This document shows positions 34,874-43,324 of a stretch of DNA of 64,000 nt, piece after piece. The position numbers and the translations under genes were made by a program. The DNA is from Peristeroidobacter soli. GTDB taxonomy: Bacteria; Pseudomonadota; Gammaproteobacteria; Steroidobacterales; Steroidobacteraceae. Position 1 is the stretch's first letter, and each line of letters starts with the position of its first letter. The stretch covers positions 248,001-312,000 of the forward strand of contig NZ_RYEV01000006.1 of the NCBI RefSeq assembly GCF_004138485.1, read 5' to 3'. The notes under the pieces were generated by a model. The model made no database searches, was not told the DNA's origin, and saw nothing but the letters and a program-made list of their open reading frames with translations.

Positions 34874-35002
34874 GAAGCCCGGATAGCGGCCGCGCCCGAA
34901 GATATGATCCGGAAATTCGAGCGACGGGGCAATCTGCCGGGTCTCCTCCGTGACGTCGCCGAAATCCAGCAGCTCGATGACATCGCATCGTTGCGCGTTC
35001 AT
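34829..35002 (-). CDS. Small ORF resembling a lasso-peptide precursor (orphan)
   Basis: 57 aa. The ATG at 35002 is preceded by AAAGGAGGG at 7 bp, a near-perfect ribosome-binding site, which argues that it is translated. The N-terminal part VIELLDFGDVTEETR fits the lasso leader pattern Lx3Gx5Tx (Leu11, Gly15, Thr21). A core would start at Gln23, with Glu7 of the core as possible ring acceptor; position 1 is normally Gly. The putative core and tail continue for 35 residues, long for this class, and the last 14 codons are antisense to the TonB receptor gene. No B or C processing genes are adjacent. It may be an orphan precursor, a relic or an unrelated small protein. Confidence 0.45.
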   Translation of the reverse strand: MNAQRCDVIELLDFGDVTEETRQIAPSLEFPDHIFGRGRYPGFLEGAADRPVELSHL

Positions 35003-35082
35003 ATGCAAACCCTCCTTTGATTGAAGATCGCGCTCGCTACAGTGTCGAGTCGGGCGTTGCATGGTCAATAGGTAGATAGGTG

Positions 35083-35110
35083 GCTTCGTCGCACTAGCTT
35101 CGTCGCACTG
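35083..35110. repeat. Tandem 14-bp direct repeat
   Basis: GCTTCGTCGCACTA (35083-35096) is followed at once by GCTTCGTCGCACTG (35097-35110). It lies in the 243-bp gap between the small minus-strand ORF and the FecR-like gene, upstream of both. It may be a slippage duplication or a tandem binding site. The same gap also holds the palindrome CCCCTAGGGG (35178-35187). Confidence 0.6.
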
Positions 35111-35245
35111 GAAGCTTGGCGCGATGCAGAGGCTGCGCCCCCGGGTCGGCCGATCTATTTCGAAGTTGCCAATAAAACCCCTAGGGGATGTCAAAAGAAC
35201 GAGCGCCCGGCGCCGGATGCATGATCGTATAACAAAGGTATTTCA

Positions 35246-35806
35246 ATGACTGGTGTCCGAAAATTCCGCGGCCGGTGGCTCGTCGCGATGCTGCTCGTGG
35301 GTGGGCTCGCCGTGCTCTGGATGATCGAGTCGGAGCGTGGCGGCCTCGTCGCCAGCAATGGGGTCACCATCAGCGAAATCCGCGGTGAAGTGGTTGCAGC
35401 GGCGAACAACGAGCTGCGCAACGAACGTCTGCCGGATGGCAGCCTGGTGGCGATGGCTCCCGGAACCAGGATGCAATTCGATTTCGCGGGCACGCGTCGT
35501 CTCGTGAATCTGCAGCGGGGCAGGGCAACGTTCACGGTGGCACACAATCCAGCGAAACCGTTCGTCGTACAAACGGATCGAATCGAGGCCATCGCCCTTG
35601 GAACGAGCTTTACTGTGTCGGTTACATGGGACTGCGTGAGAGTGGATGTCCACGGCGGCACCGTACAGACCAATCATCGCGGCGCCTTCGTCAGGACCCT
35701 GGAGACGGGCGATACTCAGGACTCGCCCAAGAACTGTTCTTCCCGGGTACTTGCCGAGGCCGCGACGCCACCCGCAAGCTCAAACTCCACCAGTACTGGA
35801 AAGTGA
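35246..35806 (+). CDS. FecR-domain protein lacking the cytosolic anti-sigma region
   Basis: 186 aa. It starts with a basic stretch and a single transmembrane helix (WLVAMLLVGGLAVLWMI, about 11-27). The FecR periplasmic core follows: GEVVAAANNELRNERLPDGSLVAMAPGT, RRLVNLQRGRATFTVAHNPAKPFVVQT and AIALGTSFTVSV. The usual N-terminal segment of about 80 residues that binds an ECF sigma factor is absent, and no sigma factor gene is nearby. It probably senses the STN domain of the TonB receptor upstream, but its output is unclear. AAGG lies 6 bp before the ATG. Its 3' 91 bp overlap the converging EEP gene. Confidence 0.8.
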   Translation: MTGVRKFRGRWLVAMLLVGGLAVLWMIESERGGLVASNGVTISEIRGEVVAAANNELRNERLPDGSLVAMAPGTRMQFDFAGTRRLVNLQRGRATFTVAHNPAKPFVVQTDRIEAIALGTSFTVSVTWDCVRVDVHGGTVQTNHRGAFVRTLETGDTQDSPKNCSSRVLAEAATPPASSNSTSTGK

Positions 35807-36612
35807 TCCGACGGAAAGCGTCCGTCACGTTGGGTCGTTACGGTGCGCGCCCGGTTCGTCTGCAACCCACGAAACAATATCCAATCGATCCGCCGCTCGG
35901 GTTTTCCAGTGAAGCCGTGAAACGTGCCTTCCGGCCCGCTGCGTTCCGCCGCTGCAGTCCAGGCATCCATGAGAAAGTTGCCGAGAGTCGCGTGTGCCTG
36001 GCTCTCCGGTGTCGTGTTGAAGTCGCCGACCAGGATCACGCGTTCCCTGGGGGATAACTCGCCGAGACGATCGCGGATGAGCTGGGCGCAGCGAACGCGT
36101 GTCGGCTCGTCGCTGTCACGATAGGGGAAGTGAGTGTTGTAGAACGTGAATGTCGCGCCGTCGGCGATGCGTTCGAAGCGTGCCCAGGTCACCATGCGGG
36201 GATAAAGATTTCCCCAGGTGCGGCTGCCGGCCACCTCGGGCGTATCCGACAGCCAGAAGTTACCGGACTCGAGCACGCGCAAGCGGTCCTTGCGATAGAA
36301 CACGCCCATGTGTTCGTCCTCATCGCCGCCGCGACGGCCCTCGCCGAACCAGACAAATTGCGGCAGACGCTCGACGATGTCGTCGCCCTGGCGTTTGAAG
36401 AGTTCCTGCGTGCCGATGACGTCAGGATCTTCCGCACTCAGCATCTCCGCGACCAGATCCCGCCGGGCATCCCATCTGTTCACGCCATCGTCGCCGGTGA
36501 GCAAACGAACGTTGAATGTCATGACACGCAGCGGCTGCGCCTGTGCCGGTAGAGCGAGCGGCAGCCATGCAACGAGGCACAACAGGAATCGTCGGCTCAT
36601 GATTGAGGTCAT
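35716..36612 (-). CDS. Exported endonuclease/exonuclease/phosphatase (EEP) family hydrolase
   Basis: 298 aa with a signal peptide (RRFLLCLVAWLPLALPAQAQ); starts at 36612 and 36600 are both possible. EEP motifs in order: TFNVRLLTGDD, IGTQE (metal Glu), NTHFPYRDSDE (His), VGDFNTTPE (Asp/Asn), RIDWILFRG and SDHFPV (catalytic Asp-His). EEP proteins hydrolyse phosphodiesters (nucleases, sphingomyelinase-like enzymes, phosphatases). It is the third gene after GH105 and DUF4861, 53 bp apart, and exported EEP proteins often accompany polysaccharide loci. The substrate is unknown. Confidence 0.87.
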   Translation of the reverse strand: MTSIMSRRFLLCLVAWLPLALPAQAQPLRVMTFNVRLLTGDDGVNRWDARRDLVAEMLSAEDPDVIGTQELFKRQGDDIVERLPQFVWFGEGRRGGDEDEHMGVFYRKDRLRVLESGNFWLSDTPEVAGSRTWGNLYPRMVTWARFERIADGATFTFYNTHFPYRDSDEPTRVRCAQLIRDRLGELSPRERVILVGDFNTTPESQAHATLGNFLMDAWTAAAERSGPEGTFHGFTGKPERRIDWILFRGLQTNRARTVTTQRDGRFPSDHFPVLVEFELAGGVAASASTREEQFLGES

Positions 36613-36665
36613 CGGGCATGCCCTTGCTGTCGAGCCGACAGATTACAGCAACAGGGCCTCGAGCT

Positions 36666-37916
36666 TTAAGGCACGCCCGATCTGAGCGGCACGCCATTGA
36701 TCTCCACTCGAATCGGCGTCGCGAGCCGCCTGGCCTTCGACGCCAGATAGACATTCCAGTCTGCGGCCGTCGTGATCTTGCCGGCCGGCTTCCAGGCGCC
36801 GCCGGCGAAATAGCGGATGGTTTCACCCGGCTTCACTTTGACGAGCAGCAGACTGTCAGGTCGGCCTTTGGCAGGGGGCGTCGTGCGAGCGAAGCCGGCG
36901 AGCTTCGCCTCGGGCGCGAGCACGATGCCCGTACCGAGCTCGTCGTGCGACGGCTGATCCGTATATTTCTCCCAGATCGCCATGAATTTGTTGCTCGCAT
37001 CGGTTTTCACTTGCACGTCCGCGGCGGCGGGATGTTCGGTGAGTCCGATGCCCACGGTCAGCGTGCCGTCACTGCCAGCTGCGGGTGTGAAGTCGAACGT
37101 GCTCTGCACTTCGTCGAGCTGTTGACCGGCGTCGACGATGAAACGCTTGCGCTCGGTGACTTGCACTCCATTGCCCGCATCCCACGAATCGTAGGTGAGC
37201 TCGAAGATGGCTCGCACCGGGCCGTTGGCATAGAGGTGATGAGTCTGCCAATTGGCCGACACCGCCAATTGCTGTCCGTCCCAGAGACCCACGCCGCCAA
37301 CGCCGCGACCGCGACCGACTTCATAGAAATCCAGGCCTTCGCCCGTGTCCGTGTGCAGACCGTCGTGGCCTTTGCGATACCAGCGATCCGCCACCAGGTA
37401 GGGCACTTTCTTGGTCCACAGATCGATGCCGCTGCTGGTCATCTGATCCTTGCCGGCGAGAGGTTCCGCGAGTGCCGGGCCGTACGCCCGGTGCGCGACC
37501 ACATCGTTTTCCCAGGCAAAGTCGTCCCAGCGTTCCGGCACGTAGGCCGCCCGGACTTTGCTGGCGAACGGCGGCTGGGGCGTGCGGGTGGATTCGATGG
37601 TGACGGTCACGCGCTGATCGTTCCCGCCAAGCTCATGTTGGAAGATCAGGTCGTCGTATTCGGCCGGGCCTTTGTGGATGTGTTTCATCGCCGTGACTTG
37701 CGACGGAACGATCGCGCCCTTGGCGTCGCGCACGATGACTTGATCGAATATCAAGTCGGGCAGCGCTTCCCTGACTGCCGCGAAGGGAATGACGACGGTC
37801 TCAGCGGGGCGCGCGAGTTTCCCTTCGTTGTAAAGAACGACGGTCGCCTTCGCGGCGAGGACCGCGGTCGGCTGCAAGCTCAGCGCCGTAGCGATCAAGA
37901 GTGCGTGCTTCGTCAT
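36666..37916 (-). CDS. DUF4861 domain protein, exported, pectin-locus associated
   Basis: 416 aa from the ATG at 37916, which overlaps the GH105 stop as ATGA, so translation is probably coupled. A signal peptide (MTKHALLIATALSLQPTAVLA) is followed by one long beta-rich domain. Recognisable family pieces are YDDLIFQHELGG, YGPALAEPLAG and DLWTKKVPYLVADRWY, and GLDFYEVGRGRGVGGVGLWDG. DUF4861 proteins occur with GH105/GH88 enzymes in pectin and rhamnogalacturonan loci. A role in handling unsaturated uronides is inferred; no catalytic residue is known to me. Confidence 0.82.
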   Translation of the reverse strand: MTKHALLIATALSLQPTAVLAAKATVVLYNEGKLARPAETVVIPFAAVREALPDLIFDQVIVRDAKGAIVPSQVTAMKHIHKGPAEYDDLIFQHELGGNDQRVTVTIESTRTPQPPFASKVRAAYVPERWDDFAWENDVVAHRAYGPALAEPLAGKDQMTSSGIDLWTKKVPYLVADRWYRKGHDGLHTDTGEGLDFYEVGRGRGVGGVGLWDGQQLAVSANWQTHHLYANGPVRAIFELTYDSWDAGNGVQVTERKRFIVDAGQQLDEVQSTFDFTPAAGSDGTLTVGIGLTEHPAAADVQVKTDASNKFMAIWEKYTDQPSHDELGTGIVLAPEAKLAGFARTTPPAKGRPDSLLLVKVKPGETIRYFAGGAWKPAGKITTAADWNVYLASKARRLATPIRVEINGVPLRSGVP

Positions 37917-39073
37917 CGCAGTAACGCCGCAGCCGTCCACATCATCGGCGACTGCCCGTGCAGGTCACCGGTCTTGCGCGGACGATCGAAGTAATATTTC
38001 TTCTGCACGTCGAGGTCCGGACCGACTTCTTTCGACGCCTTGTTGGTACCGACCACGGTTTCGCGAACATTCGCTGACGTATCGACATAGGACACCAGAC
38101 CGAGCCAGGCCTTGCGAGCGGCCGGCCCGTAGGTCGGCGCTTCGAGCCAGCCGCGCTTCACGCCCTCGACCAGCGCGAATGTGAACATCGCGCTGCCCGA
38201 GGTCTCGGGCCAGAAGTCCGGCTGATCGATCAGCTGCAGCCACAAACCATCGGTCTTCTGATACTTCATCAGTCCAGCCATCATCGATCGATAGCCCTGC
38301 ATGATTCGAGCGTAGTGTCGATGTGCCGGCGGCAGCACCGACAGCACCTCGGCCATGCCGGCCGCGACCCAGCCGTTGCCGCGTCCCCAATAGAAGGGCG
38401 AGTCGGGGCTGTGCAGGAACAGGCCGTTCGGCTGTTGCAGCTGGTCGAGGTACGCCACCATGGTCAGGGCGACGCGATCCAGATATTTCGGATCTTTGGT
38501 CGCGCGATATGCTTGGACCTGCAACACCGGCAACATATAAAGATCGTCGGACCAGTAACGCGCCTCGGTCGTGATGCCGTCGGGCGTCGTGCTTTCCCAT
38601 TGCTTGTCGGCGAAGTCGCGGCCCAGGCTGAGATACGACGCGTCGCCGTTGATCAAATAGATTTCCAGAGGAACGACGCCGGTGATCCGGTAGTCGACGT
38701 GCGAGCGGGGGCTGAGCCGGTCCGCGCCCTCGGGCGTGCGGAACTGATCGAACTTGCCGATGAGCTGTTGTTGCAGGCTCCGATCCGCAGTGAGCTGCGC
38801 GACCTGCAACGCGCCGTACCAGGCGCAAACCTCGGGATAGATGATCCAGCGATGCGAAGGATTCAGCTGGAAGTCGAAGCCGCGCGCCACGAAGTTATTG
38901 GCGATCCGGCGGCCGACCCTGGCGGGATCGGCTTCTTCCGGCCAGTCGGAGAAATAGTTCTTCTTGGCGAGCGTGGCCGGCTGAGGCTCAGCCGATGTCG
39001 TGGAGCATCCGGTCAGCATCGCGAGGCTGGCAAGGAACGTCGCGAAGAGTCCTGCATTGCGTGTGGCGATCAT
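37913..39073 (-). CDS. GH105/GH88-type unsaturated glucuronyl or rhamnogalacturonyl hydrolase, lipoprotein
   Basis: 386 aa. The lipobox LTGC near residue 23 suggests a lipid-anchored protein. The alpha/alpha barrel is identified by TEARYWSDDLYMLPVL (with the acidic pair expected at the active site), SPFYWGRGNGWVAAGMAEVL and SGSAMFTFALVEGVKRGWL. GH105 enzymes hydrate the 4,5-double bond of unsaturated uronates left by pectate or rhamnogalacturonan lyases. It is the first gene of the minus-strand operon GH105-DUF4861-EEP. Confidence 0.9.
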   Translation of the reverse strand: MIATRNAGLFATFLASLAMLTGCSTTSAEPQPATLAKKNYFSDWPEEADPARVGRRIANNFVARGFDFQLNPSHRWIIYPEVCAWYGALQVAQLTADRSLQQQLIGKFDQFRTPEGADRLSPRSHVDYRITGVVPLEIYLINGDASYLSLGRDFADKQWESTTPDGITTEARYWSDDLYMLPVLQVQAYRATKDPKYLDRVALTMVAYLDQLQQPNGLFLHSPDSPFYWGRGNGWVAAGMAEVLSVLPPAHRHYARIMQGYRSMMAGLMKYQKTDGLWLQLIDQPDFWPETSGSAMFTFALVEGVKRGWLEAPTYGPAARKAWLGLVSYVDTSANVRETVVGTNKASKEVGPDLDVQKKYYFDRPRKTGDLHGQSPMMWTAAALLR

Positions 39074-39332
39074 GGGTCCGCTCGATGATCGATGAGGGCC
39101 CTGAGATTGTCATGAACGTGGTTGCCGGTGACAACCCTGCGGCCAGGCTTTATCCAGTGCAGTCACGCATTGCTCGATGCGTGAATTGGATCGATGCATG
39201 CGCACCCGGAACGGGCTCATGCAAAAGCGCTACGCCAGCATCAACGATCTGCCGATCGCCGAAGCCGAGCGCAAGTATCGTTGGCCGCAAGGCCGGCGGC
39301 CCGACGATCATCCGGGGTTGAGCGATCTTGGT
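39074..39332. other. Intergenic stretch upstream of GH105
   Basis: 259 bp separate the GH105 start from the cupin stop on the minus strand. It presumably holds the promoter of the GH105 operon, but no convincing hexamers were found. A 46-codon plus-strand ORF (39198-39338) exists; it has no recognisable domain and no good RBS, so it is not annotated as a gene. Confidence 0.4.
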
Positions 39333-39773
39333 CTATGAGCGGGGCGTTGCCGCCGACGTCCAGTTGATGACGTGATACGTCGCCGGTCCGTCGCCGACAT
39401 TGCGCAGCGAATGCATCTGGTTCGAGGCGTTGAACACGACCGAGCCCGGGCCGACGCGTTTCAATTGTCCATCGACCAACACTTCGACCGTGCCTTCCTT
39501 GACAATCACCAGCTCCTCGTTGGGATGTTTGTGAGGAGCGTGTGAGGTCGCACCGGCAGGCAAGGTCGTGACGTGCAATTCCAGTTCGTTGAGCGTGGCG
39601 GTCGGTGCGCGGAAGAATTGACGGACGGCACGCACTTCCTCCTGTTTGAGCGGAACGTCGTTCCATTCGATGGCCACGGAACCCATGGTTTTCGCGCCCG
39701 AAGCGGCGAGGGTGACGCCGACGGTCGCGGTGACGGAAAGCGCGGCAATGGTCATATCGCGGAGAGTGATCAC
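39333..39773 (-). CDS. Exported small cupin-domain protein
   Basis: 146 aa from a GTG at 39773 with AGGAG 8 bp upstream; the ATG start at 39812 lacks an RBS. The N-terminus ([22 protein letters not shown]) is a signal sequence or anchor. The cupin_2 barrel follows, with metal-type His/Glu residues in [16 protein letters not shown] and NQMHSLRN. The function is unknown; small cupins bind sugars or act as isomerases. It lies between the GH105 operon and the GH10 gene, same strand as both, 63 bp after the xylanase stop. Confidence 0.8.
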   Translation of the reverse strand: MITLRDMTIAALSVTATVGVTLAASGAKTMGSVAIEWNDVPLKQEEVRAVRQFFRAPTATLNELELHVTTLPAGATSHAPHKHPNEELVIVKEGTVEVLVDGQLKRVGPGSVVFNASNQMHSLRNVGDGPATYHVINWTSAATPRS

Positions 39774-39836
39774 AATGGGCTCCTGTGACTGCAAAGCGGA
39801 GCCGACCGCCATGGCCGGCTCCGCGTCTGACGATAG

Positions 39837-41723
39837 TTATCGGACGTCGATGAACACTTTGTTGGGCTTGCTACGTTGATAGCCGTCCCACACGGATAGA
39901 TACAACTTCAGCTGCGTGCCTTTCTTCACGGCCTGCAGGGCGGCCGGGTCGGCGACGGTGATCGCTCCGGTGTCGGCGTCGACTACGAAGATTCCGCCGC
40001 TGGAATATTCCGTTTGCCACTGCGAGAACGTGGTGCCCGCATCAGCGTCGGTGGCCTGCGCTGTACCGACGACGGTGCCCGCAGCGGCGTTCCGCGCAAC
40101 GGAGAACCACTGATACGGAACCTCGGCCAGGTTGTTTCGAACGTAACGTTGTAGCCACTGCATCGCCGGACGCTCGGCGCCGTTCTCATAAGTGAGCCAC
40201 GCGCCCTGTGCCGTTCGCCAATGGCCCGGGCGATAGCCCCACAATGTGATGCCTTTGACCGCTTCATGCTCCCAGAACAGCGGGAAGATCTTATGATAGC
40301 CCGCGAGTTGCACCGGATCGTCGTTGCCATCGATGTCCAGCTCGGTCACATAGATCGGCAGTTGCGACTTGTTCGCCAGATAGTCGAGATTGGCGCGGAA
40401 ATTCGGCATCGGCGCCGGCTCGGTGGTGGAGAACGCGTGGCCCTGGATGCCGACCAGATCGATCAGGCCGCGAGCCTTCAGCAACTTGATGATGCCGAGA
40501 TAACTCTCCGTGGCATGCCGATCGTTGGTGATGCTGTAGTCGTTGAGCATCAGCCTGGCGTTTGGAAAATACTGCCGCGCCAGGGCGAATGCGTTGATGA
40601 TCCAATCCCAGCCCGTGGCTCCAGCGCCGCCCAGGGCTTCATAGTAGTTGCCACAACCGCCGCAGGATTGGCCGGGCGGTGTATTCGCCGGGGTCAGCGG
40701 CGGATCGTGCAGCGGCTCGTTCACGACTTCGATCTGCTCCAGATCGGGATAACGCTCGGCGATGGCTGCGAACCATTCGTGCAGTTCTTCGAGTTGTTCG
40801 GCCGGCGGCAGGTTCTGCAGCCATTCCGGTTGCTGATTGCCCCACACGAGCACGTGCCACTTGAAGGTGAACCCATGGGTGCGCGCCATTTGATGAGCCG
40901 CATCCGACTGCGTCCAGTCCATCACGTCGCGGGTGCTTTCGACCGTGGCCCACTTGCCGCCGTTTTCCGGCGTGACTTGATTCCAATACGCGGCGAAGTT
41001 GGGTGTTTGCGCCGGGCTGTGCGCGCTGCCCAGATATTTCGGCTTGCCCGTCGCGATGGGCGGGCCAGGCGGCGTGTAGGGTGGCGGCGGCGGAGGGGGC
41101 GGTGTGCCGGTGGCGGCCGAGCCCGTGTCCAGATCGTTGACCGTGTACCACGAGCCTTGCCGGCCGAATGTAAACTTGTCGATGAAGTTGCCGGTTTCGC
41201 GACCGCCGATGGAAAGCGTGTGGGTGAGCGCGCCCTCAGGCACGGTCCAGGTCGCGGGGCCCGCGAAGCCCGTGATCCTGAACCACTTGAACACGTTGGT
41301 CGTTGCCGGCCCGCCGTTGCGAACAGTGTCGGCGGGCGCGGTGAAGCCGCCGCCGTCCACTTGATTGATCAGCACCCACTGGCTGGTGCCGACCTTGTCG
41401 CCAAATCCATTGCCGACATAGAAACTATCGTCGCTGCCGCCTCCGGGGCCGACGCGGAAGCGCGCATATAGGTCATAATTTCCGGCCGCTGGAAACGTGA
41501 CTGAGTAGGTGAGCGCACCGTCGGCAGTCGCGGGTGGACCGAAGCCGGGCGAATCGTTGACGATGGTGACGTAAGTGGTGCCTTCGGTACTGCCGATGCT
41601 ATAGGCGGGGCTGATGCTGGCGGATTCCGCTTCGACGACGATGGGCTCGGTCTGCGCCGCCGCGGTGAGCGGCACGGCCAAGATTACAAACGCACCAAGG
41701 AACGCACGAAAATCCATGCTCAT
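39837..41723 (-). CDS. GH10 endo-beta-1,4-xylanase with N-terminal carbohydrate-binding-like module, exported
   Basis: 628 aa from the ATG at 41723 (MSMDFRAF), which has GGGGG upstream; the longer in-frame extension is not signal-like. The signal peptide ends at TAAAQ. Residues about 25-190 are a beta-sandwich CBM-like module (VVEAESASISPAYSIG). A Pro-rich linker (TPPPPPPPPYTPPGPP) follows. The GH10 barrel has WHVLVWGNQQPEWL, acid/base Glu in VVNEPLHDP and nucleophile Glu in VTELDIDG. The last 90 residues resemble a cadherin-like domain (GIFVVDADTGAITVAD). It cleaves xylan outside the cytoplasm. It is divergent from the GntP permease. Confidence 0.92.
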   Translation of the reverse strand: MSMDFRAFLGAFVILAVPLTAAAQTEPIVVEAESASISPAYSIGSTEGTTYVTIVNDSPGFGPPATADGALTYSVTFPAAGNYDLYARFRVGPGGGSDDSFYVGNGFGDKVGTSQWVLINQVDGGGFTAPADTVRNGGPATTNVFKWFRITGFAGPATWTVPEGALTHTLSIGGRETGNFIDKFTFGRQGSWYTVNDLDTGSAATGTPPPPPPPPYTPPGPPIATGKPKYLGSAHSPAQTPNFAAYWNQVTPENGGKWATVESTRDVMDWTQSDAAHQMARTHGFTFKWHVLVWGNQQPEWLQNLPPAEQLEELHEWFAAIAERYPDLEQIEVVNEPLHDPPLTPANTPPGQSCGGCGNYYEALGGAGATGWDWIINAFALARQYFPNARLMLNDYSITNDRHATESYLGIIKLLKARGLIDLVGIQGHAFSTTEPAPMPNFRANLDYLANKSQLPIYVTELDIDGNDDPVQLAGYHKIFPLFWEHEAVKGITLWGYRPGHWRTAQGAWLTYENGAERPAMQWLQRYVRNNLAEVPYQWFSVARNAAAGTVVGTAQATDADAGTTFSQWQTEYSSGGIFVVDADTGAITVADPAALQAVKKGTQLKLYLSVWDGYQRSKPNKVFIDVR

Positions 41724-41914
41724 GACTGATCCCCCAGAATGGTTTGGTCGCGTTGATCGGGCGCTTTGGCCGGCCAACGCTAGCACCGATTGACTGTGAC
41801 TGGTAGCGGTATCATCATGGCCACGGAACCGGCCGGTCGAGCCGGGCCACAACTGCAGGAAACATCGAGCGGGGGAGACCTTTTGCGCACGATTCAGACG
41901 AGCGCCGCGCGCGC

Positions 41915-43225
41915 ATGACGATTCTCGGTGTGGTATTCGCAGTGGCGCTGCTGATCGCCTTGATCGCGATCCTGCGGGTTCAGCCTTTCGTCGCGTTCAT
42001 CGTGACGTCGTTGATCGCGGCCCTGGTGCTGGGCCTGCCGATCGAGAAAATTCCCAAGACCATCGAGCGTGGCATCGGCGACATGCTGGGCTCGCTGTCG
42101 ATCGTGATCTGCCTGGGTGCGATGTTCGGCAAGTTGATCGCGGACAGCGGCGCCGCGCAGCGGATTTCCGAGACGCTGATGCATTTGTTCGGTCCCAGCC
42201 GCGTGCCGCTCGCAATGGCGCTCACCGGCTTCATCGTCGGCATTCCGCTGTTCTACAACGTCGGCTTCGTGCTGATGGTGCCGCTGGTGTTTTCGGTGGT
42301 TTATCGCTCCAGGCTGCCGCCGATGCTGGTGGGCATTCCGATGCTGACCGGCCTGTCGATCGCGCATGGCTTTCTGCCGCCCCATCCATCGCCGACCGCG
42401 CTGGTGGCGCAGTTCGGCGCCGACATGGGAATGACATTGATGTATGGCTGTTTGATCAGCATCCCGACGCTGCTCATCGCCGGTCCGTTGTTCGCACGTA
42501 CTTTGACCAAAATCGCGGGCGGTCCCTCGGAGCTGTTCAAACCGACGACGCTCGCCGATGACCAGCTGCCCGGCGCGTTCAACAGTTTCGCCTGCGCGTT
42601 GCTGCCGGTGGTGTTGATCAGCGGCGCGACGGCACTCAGTTACGCGAACGTCGATGCAACGACGCGCACGCTCATCGAGTTTCTGGGCAATCCGATGCTG
42701 GTGATGCTGGTGTCGTTGTTCGTCGGCTCGATCACGCTCGGCGTGGCGCGGGGCCGGAAGCTCGGGCAATTGATGGATGGCTACGGTCATGCCATTCGCG
42801 ACATCGCGGGCATCCTGCTCATCATCGCCGGTGCCGGCGCGCTGAAGCAGGTGTTCGTCGACAGCGGCGTCAACACAGAGCTGGGGAATTTGCTCGCCAA
42901 CGCGCCGATTCATCCCTTGGTGCTGGGCTGGCTGGTGGCCTTCGCCATCCGGATCGCGCTCGGCTCGGCGACCGTCGCGGGCCTGACAGCGGCGGGCATC
43001 GTTGCGCCGCTGATCGAAATCAGCGGTGTCGACGCGAATCTGATGGTGCTGGCGGTCGGGGCCGGCAGCTTGATGTGTTCGCACGTCAACGATTCGGCGT
43101 TCTGGATGTTCAAGGAGTATTTCCAGGTCAGCCTGCGCGACACCTTCCGTTCCTGGACCCTGATGGAAACATTGGTGGGCAGTCTCGGGCTGGTTTTCGT
43201 ACTGCTGCTGAACGCGCTGCTGTAG
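41915..43225 (+). CDS. GntP-family permease (gluconate/aldonate:H+ symporter)
   Basis: 436 aa with about 12 hydrophobic helices. GntP hallmarks are GIPLFYNVGFVLMVPLVF, SIAHGFLPPHPSPTAL, GSATVAGLTAAGIVAPL and AGSLMCSHVNDSAFWMFKEYF. The family imports gluconate, idonate, glycerate or similar sugar acids. It is divergent from the xylanase gene and near GH105, so an aldonate or uronate-derived acid is plausible; the exact substrate is not readable. Confidence 0.92.
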   Translation: MTILGVVFAVALLIALIAILRVQPFVAFIVTSLIAALVLGLPIEKIPKTIERGIGDMLGSLSIVICLGAMFGKLIADSGAAQRISETLMHLFGPSRVPLAMALTGFIVGIPLFYNVGFVLMVPLVFSVVYRSRLPPMLVGIPMLTGLSIAHGFLPPHPSPTALVAQFGADMGMTLMYGCLISIPTLLIAGPLFARTLTKIAGGPSELFKPTTLADDQLPGAFNSFACALLPVVLISGATALSYANVDATTRTLIEFLGNPMLVMLVSLFVGSITLGVARGRKLGQLMDGYGHAIRDIAGILLIIAGAGALKQVFVDSGVNTELGNLLANAPIHPLVLGWLVAFAIRIALGSATVAGLTAAGIVAPLIEISGVDANLMVLAVGAGSLMCSHVNDSAFWMFKEYFQVSLRDTFRSWTLMETLVGSLGLVFVLLLNALL

Positions 43226-43324
43226 TCGGGGCACGAATTCGAACACGCGGAACGTATTGACGCCGCGTCCGGTTACATTTCATGCCCGCTTTAGGGTGGC
43301 GGCTGCAGGGCAACGTCGGTGAAA

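Noticed and set aside
35225-35233. TCGTATAAC upstream of the FecR-like gene, identical to the right half of operator site 3
   Set aside because: The left half (GCATGA) does not match, so it is only a half-site and may be chance.
39198-39338. 46-codon ORF in the gap before the cupin gene
   Set aside because: No recognisable domain and no good RBS; it overlaps the 3' end of the cupin gene. The phrase [19 protein letters not shown] might be a relic but cannot be supported.
14381-43225. Treating the GH105/GH10/GntP block as part of the same regulon as the hydroxyproline island
   Set aside because: No copy of the 15-bp palindrome was found in front of these genes, and the GntR, lasso-like and receptor genes lie between.
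41894-43246. 450-codon antisense frame over the GntP permease
   Set aside because: Arg/Gln/His-rich translation typical of the complement of a hydrophobic membrane protein.
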